A stretch of 64,000 bases of DNA from Myxococcota bacterium (GTDB lineage: Bacteria > Myxococcota_A > UBA9160 > SMWR01): the NCBI GenBank assembly GCA_022447545.1, contig JAKVBI010000010.1, forward strand, positions 382,006 to 446,005, written 5' to 3'. The position numbers and the translations under genes were made by a program. Below the pieces are notes generated by a model. It was not told the origin of the DNA. It made no database searches and saw nothing but the letters and a program-made list of their open reading frames with translations. Within the stretch, counting starts at the first letter, position 1. Each line of letters starts with the position of its first letter. This document shows, one piece after another, positions 60,897-64,000 of this stretch.

Positions 60897-62144
60897 GTGC
60901 CCGAGATTGCCGTTACGGATGCTCGACGCCCCGGCTTGACCCTCTCCCGAGTCCTCGACACGCAGCGTCCCCTGACGATCCCCATCAAGGGGCGCTGCCG
61001 GGCGGACGAACGAGTCCGTGTGCCTCTCATCAGCCATCTGATCTCGGGTGACCTCTGGGCAGGTGCAGAGATTGCCACCCTGCACTTACTGGAGGCCCTG
61101 AACCGACTGGCCGAATGCGATGTCCGCGCGGTCGTTCTCAACGAAGGGACTCTCGCCGGCGCACTTCGGAAAGCCGACATCGAGACCGAGGTGGTGCCCG
61201 AATCGAGTCGGGGGTTCCCCTCCCTTGCACGTGCCGTACGTCGCGCGTTGGCAGGCTCGGATCTCGTACACGCGCATCGTTACAAGGAGACTGCACTGGC
61301 GGTGCTATCCGGCCGTCCATGGGTGGCGACCCAACACGGCCGCCCCGAGCCATTTTCCGGCCTGGGAGGCCTGCGTATGCGCGCCTACATCGGCCTCGAC
61401 CTCACCCTCAAGCGCCAACTCGCCCGCCGAGTGGTGGCCGTATCCCAGGAAGTGGAGGATTGGCTGAGAACACGAATCGGACCGGGCCGCAGCATTCACC
61501 TCGGCAACGGCATCGAAGACCCCGCGAGAACGATTTCCGCGCCTGACTGGGCCAAACGGCCAGGGCGAGTGGGCATTCTGGCGCGTTTGACCCCGGTTAA
61601 AGGCATCGAACTCGCGATCGACAGCCTTGCCCAGACCGAGGACCTGGAACTCGAAATCGTCGGAGACGGGCCCTTGCGAGAGGCTCTGGAGGCCCGTGTG
61701 CGCGACCACGGGAACTCCCTGGTTCGGCGGGTTGAGTTCGTCGGTTTCGACCCCGCACCCCTGCCTCGGGTGGCGAACTGGCGAGCTCTGATGGTCACCA
61801 GCCATCACGAAGGCCACCCCGTGAGCGTGATGGAGTCTCTTGCCCTCGGAACACCGGTCCTGAGTGGACCGCTGCGGGGGGTCGAGGCAATGCTGAAGGG
61901 CGAAGGGGGATGGATCCTACCGGACCGACGGCCCGAAACCTGGTCGGAACAGCTCCAGCAAATGGTCGGGCTCGAGGATCGTGTGGGAAACGAGTTGTCG
62001 CACCAAGCGCGAAGCCGCTTTACCTCAACATTCGGCGCCGAGCGAGCCGCCCAGGCCATGCTTTCCCTGTATCGAGAGGCGATGCCCTCTCACCAGCCCG
62101 CTCCTGCGGCCAGGCCTCAACGCGAACCCGCGGCTAGCCGATAG
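60897..62144 (+). CDS. GT4-type glycosyltransferase
   Basis: A protein of up to 415 residues with the GT-B donor half intact: 'GDLWAGAEIATLHLLEAL' (the G-A-E motif), 'LVHAHRYKETALAVLSG', 'VATQHGRPEPFSGLGG', 'GILARLTPVKGIELAIDSL', 'LEIVGDGPLREALEARV', 'VTSHHEGHPVSVMESLALGTPVLS'. The start is uncertain: GTG 60897 opens the frame, but GTG 61020 begins right before the first core strand ('VPLISHLISG') and may be the true one. It precedes the paired GT2 genes and may be in their operon. Confidence 0.86.
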   Translation: MPEIAVTDARRPGLTLSRVLDTQRPLTIPIKGRCRADERVRVPLISHLISGDLWAGAEIATLHLLEALNRLAECDVRAVVLNEGTLAGALRKADIETEVVPESSRGFPSLARAVRRALAGSDLVHAHRYKETALAVLSGRPWVATQHGRPEPFSGLGGLRMRAYIGLDLTLKRQLARRVVAVSQEVEDWLRTRIGPGRSIHLGNGIEDPARTISAPDWAKRPGRVGILARLTPVKGIELAIDSLAQTEDLELEIVGDGPLREALEARVRDHGNSLVRRVEFVGFDPAPLPRVANWRALMVTSHHEGHPVSVMESLALGTPVLSGPLRGVEAMLKGEGGWILPDRRPETWSEQLQQMVGLEDRVGNELSHQARSRFTSTFGAERAAQAMLSLYREAMPSHQPAPAARPQREPAASR

Positions 62145-62208
62145 GGGACTGGGGACCTTCCACATTCGCCGTGGGGCGGAGTCGGGACGTCCCGGAGGCC
62201 CCGCTTCG

Positions 62209-63153
62209 ATGGATACGCCGACTGAACCGGCCAACTTCAGCATCGTCATCACGGTGTACGACGAGCAGGACAACGTCGTGCCCCTCCTGCGAGACATCCT
62301 GAGGGTCTCGCGCCCTCTCGGTATCCCGTTCGAGGTCATTTTCGTCGACGATGGAAGCCGGGATGAAACCCTGTCGCGTCTGCGCGGCATGCTCGACGAG
62401 AGTCACGAGTTGGTCGTTCTCGCCCTGCGCAGAAACTTCGGACAAACCTATGCGCTCCAGGCCGGTTTCGATCGCGCCCGGGGTGAAATCGTGATCACCA
62501 TGGACGGAGATCGACAGAACGACCCTGAGGACATTCCCCGACTGCTCGAATCCATTCAGGAGGGGGCCGATGTGGTCAGTGGCTGGCGAAAGGATCGACA
62601 GGATGGCTTTGTCCTTCGGCTCCTGCCGTCCTGGTTCGCCAACCGGCTGATCCGCTGGGTCACCAAGGTTCCGATCCACGATCAGGGCTGTTCTCTCAAA
62701 GCCTACCGCCGAGAGGTGGTGGAGCGCCTGGACCTCTACTCGGACATGCATCGCTTCGTCGCCGTTCTCACCATGCCCACAGGTGCGCGAATCGATGAGA
62801 TCGAAGTCAAACATCACTCTCGCTCAGCAGGGGAATCCAAATACGGCCTGTCCCGAGTCTTCAAGGTGATGGCGGACCTGTTCACGATCCAGATGGTGAC
62901 ACGGTTTCGGGAAAACCCTCTCCGCGGCTTTGCGATCCTCGGTGGACCCTTTCTCGCCGGTTCCGTTCTGGCCGGCCTGATCGCTCTCCTGACGCCGAGC
63001 GCAAATGTGGTGGTGACCGTGGTGAGCCTCGAACTCGGCATGGTCTTCGCCACCTGTCTTTTTGCAGGGTTGCTGGGCCAGGCCATCATTGATCACGCGG
63101 CGCGATCTCCAAGGCGAGCGTTGGGCGTCAAAGAAATCGGAGAAAACACATGA
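62209..63153 (+). CDS. GT2 glycosyltransferase, DPM/ArnC-like with two membrane spans
   Basis: A 314-residue GT-A enzyme. 'FSIVITVYDEQDNVVPLL', 'FEVIFVDDGSRDETLSRL' with the D-D-G-S motif, 'EIVITMDGDRQNDPEDIPRLL' with D-x-D, 'VPIHDQGCSLKAYRREVVE' and 'HRFVAVLTMPTGARIDEIEVKHHSRSAGESKY' are the full catalytic set of polyprenyl-phosphate glycosyltransferases; two C-terminal spans ('ILGGPFLAGSVLAGLIAL', 'VFATCLFAGLLGQAII') follow. CCGGAGGCC precedes ATG 62209. It likely makes a polyprenyl-phosphate sugar donor for GT39 enzymes at 47392 or 8595. Overlaps the next gene by ATGA. Confidence 0.92.
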   Translation: MDTPTEPANFSIVITVYDEQDNVVPLLRDILRVSRPLGIPFEVIFVDDGSRDETLSRLRGMLDESHELVVLALRRNFGQTYALQAGFDRARGEIVITMDGDRQNDPEDIPRLLESIQEGADVVSGWRKDRQDGFVLRLLPSWFANRLIRWVTKVPIHDQGCSLKAYRREVVERLDLYSDMHRFVAVLTMPTGARIDEIEVKHHSRSAGESKYGLSRVFKVMADLFTIQMVTRFRENPLRGFAILGGPFLAGSVLAGLIALLTPSANVVVTVVSLELGMVFATCLFAGLLGQAIIDHAARSPRRALGVKEIGENT

Positions 63154-64000
63154 ACTCGAATTCCGGAATCGAAACGAATGAGCAATCCGTTCGCCTCTCG
63201 GTCTTGGTGCCGGTCGTAGAGCGCCACGACGATCTACGCGAGATCCACGCAACCCTCCTGCCTGAACTCGAAAAGATCGGTCTGAGTTACGAGGTCCTCT
63301 TCCTCGTCAGCGCGGAATTCGGGACCGCCTTCAATCAGGCGGTAGAGCTTCACGAAGCAAACCCATCATGGGTCCGAACCCTGCGTTTCGCGCGGCCCGT
63401 GAGCGAGGCCGCAGCGCTTGCCACGGGTTTCGAGCGCGCCCACGGTGAGATCGTGATCACCTTCCCCTCGTATTTCGACGCGGCACCGAGCGGACTGTGT
63501 CAACTGGTCGAAGCCCTCGAGAACGGCGCCGACATGGCGTTTGCCCAGCGCGTAGACCGCCGCGATCGCCCGGTCAAAAAGCTCCAGGCGAACACCTTCA
63601 GCTGGCTTTCGAATCTCGCCACGGGAACGAATTTCCGAGATGTCGCCAGCGGTACGCGCGCCCTCTACCGGGAACTGGTCAGCGAACTACCCCTGTACGG
63701 GGACTTCCACCGCTTCCTGCCGGTGTTGGCACACCGAGTGGGCTTTCGGGTAAGCGAAGTGTCGGTTCAACAGGATCCGCGAGCGAGCGCCCCCACGGTC
63801 TATCACCCGCGGGTCTACCTCTGGCGGATTCTCGATCTCCTCTCCGTCTTTTTCCTGAGCCATTTCACCCGGCGTCCCCTGCGCCTCTTCGGAGCGGTGG
63901 GGTCGGCGTTCGGTTTGGCCGGCGCACTGATCCTGGCGTGGCTCGGCGTGGAAAGGCTACTCGGGGAACCCCTCGCCGGTCGCCCGGTGATGGTCCTGGG
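63150..64000 (+). CDS. GT2-like paralogue lacking the acidic donor motifs (3' end outside window)
   Basis: At least 283 residues, a paralogue of the preceding protein throughout: 'LSVLVPVVERHDDLREI' corresponds to the first strand, 'GEIVITFPSYFDAAPSG' to the D-x-D strand, 'GTNFRDVASGTRALYRE' to the acceptor block and 'DFHRFLPVLAHRVGFRVSEV' to the helix following it. D-D-G-S is replaced by 'FLVSAEFGTA' and D-G-D-x-Q by 'TFPSYFDAAP', so both nucleotide-sugar/metal motifs are gone. It shares an ATGA overlap with the active GT2. An inactive partner subunit or a divergent enzyme are the options. GGAGA precedes ATG 63150. Confidence 0.85.
   Translation, partial: MNSNSGIETNEQSVRLSVLVPVVERHDDLREIHATLLPELEKIGLSYEVLFLVSAEFGTAFNQAVELHEANPSWVRTLRFARPVSEAAALATGFERAHGEIVITFPSYFDAAPSGLCQLVEALENGADMAFAQRVDRRDRPVKKLQANTFSWLSNLATGTNFRDVASGTRALYRELVSELPLYGDFHRFLPVLAHRVGFRVSEVSVQQDPRASAPTVYHPRVYLWRILDLLSVFFLSHFTRRPLRLFGAVGSAFGLAGALILAWLGVERLLGEPLAGRPVMVL

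Overview
The window is 64 kb of high-GC, densely coded, chromosomal-type DNA from a Gram-negative bacterium: it has outer-membrane beta-barrels, a PEP-CTERM protein and an exopolysaccharide locus. The gene mix (amidohydrolase-2 proteins, thiolase-like protein, SDRs, P450 with 3Fe-4S ferredoxin, F420-type LLM oxidoreductase, aldehyde:ferredoxin oxidoreductase, DUF2889, spinster-type MFS, a UGSC selenoprotein) recalls uncultured Myxococcota, Desulfobacterota or Binatota lineages. That placement is an inference from gene content only. No insertion sequence, phage, CRISPR array or rRNA was seen.

Region 1 (1-2.6 kb): an exported SurE-like nucleotidase (cut by the window edge), then a three-gene cassette of a 'WGDGLP' protein, a cupin dioxygenase and a UGSC-family protein. 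The last has an in-frame TGA at 2365-2367 inside the diagnostic U-G-S-C motif, with a bacterial SECIS-like hairpin directly downstream. It should be read as one 177-residue selenoprotein, 2083-2616, and not as two short ORFs.

Region 2 (2.6-38.5 kb): catabolic and accessory genes in short operons. These are NudC, SDR, a DUF2254-like membrane protein, an SGNH hydrolase, three amidohydrolase-2 proteins in different settings, a GT39-like protein, nitroreductase, two tandem beta-barrels, a tungsten/molybdenum AOR, acyl-CoA dehydrogenase, a methyltransferase, an N-formylglutamate amidohydrolase-like protein, a hybrid sensor kinase, MFS carriers, dehydrogenases, and an operon of FAD-monooxygenase relic, degenerate SDR, SDR and thiolase-like protein. 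It also holds DUF2889, a quinone-reductase-like enzyme, an F420-type LLM enzyme, and a P450-ferredoxin-amidohydrolase operon. Together they look like CoA-thioester, aromatic, terpenoid or steroid degradation, but no substrate can be assigned from sequence.

Region 3 (38.5-40.1 kb): a PEP-CTERM surface protein and a complete initiator tRNA unit (promoter, tRNA-fMet, terminator) on the minus strand.

Region 4 (40.1-64 kb): a large cell-surface polysaccharide locus of alternating short operons, tightly packed with 1- to 4-nt start/stop overlaps. It encodes glycosyltransferases (four GT4, three GT2-type, one GT39-type), a MOP flippase, an O-antigen-ligase/polymerase-like protein, two NodB deacetylases, a DegT aminotransferase, two ATP-grasp ligases, an SGNH hydrolase, a secreted parallel beta-helix protein and a dioxygenase-like protein. 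With the PEP-CTERM protein next door this resembles an exosortase-associated EPS locus, although no exosortase lies in the window. The last two genes are paired GT2 paralogues, and the second has lost the acidic nucleotide-sugar motifs.
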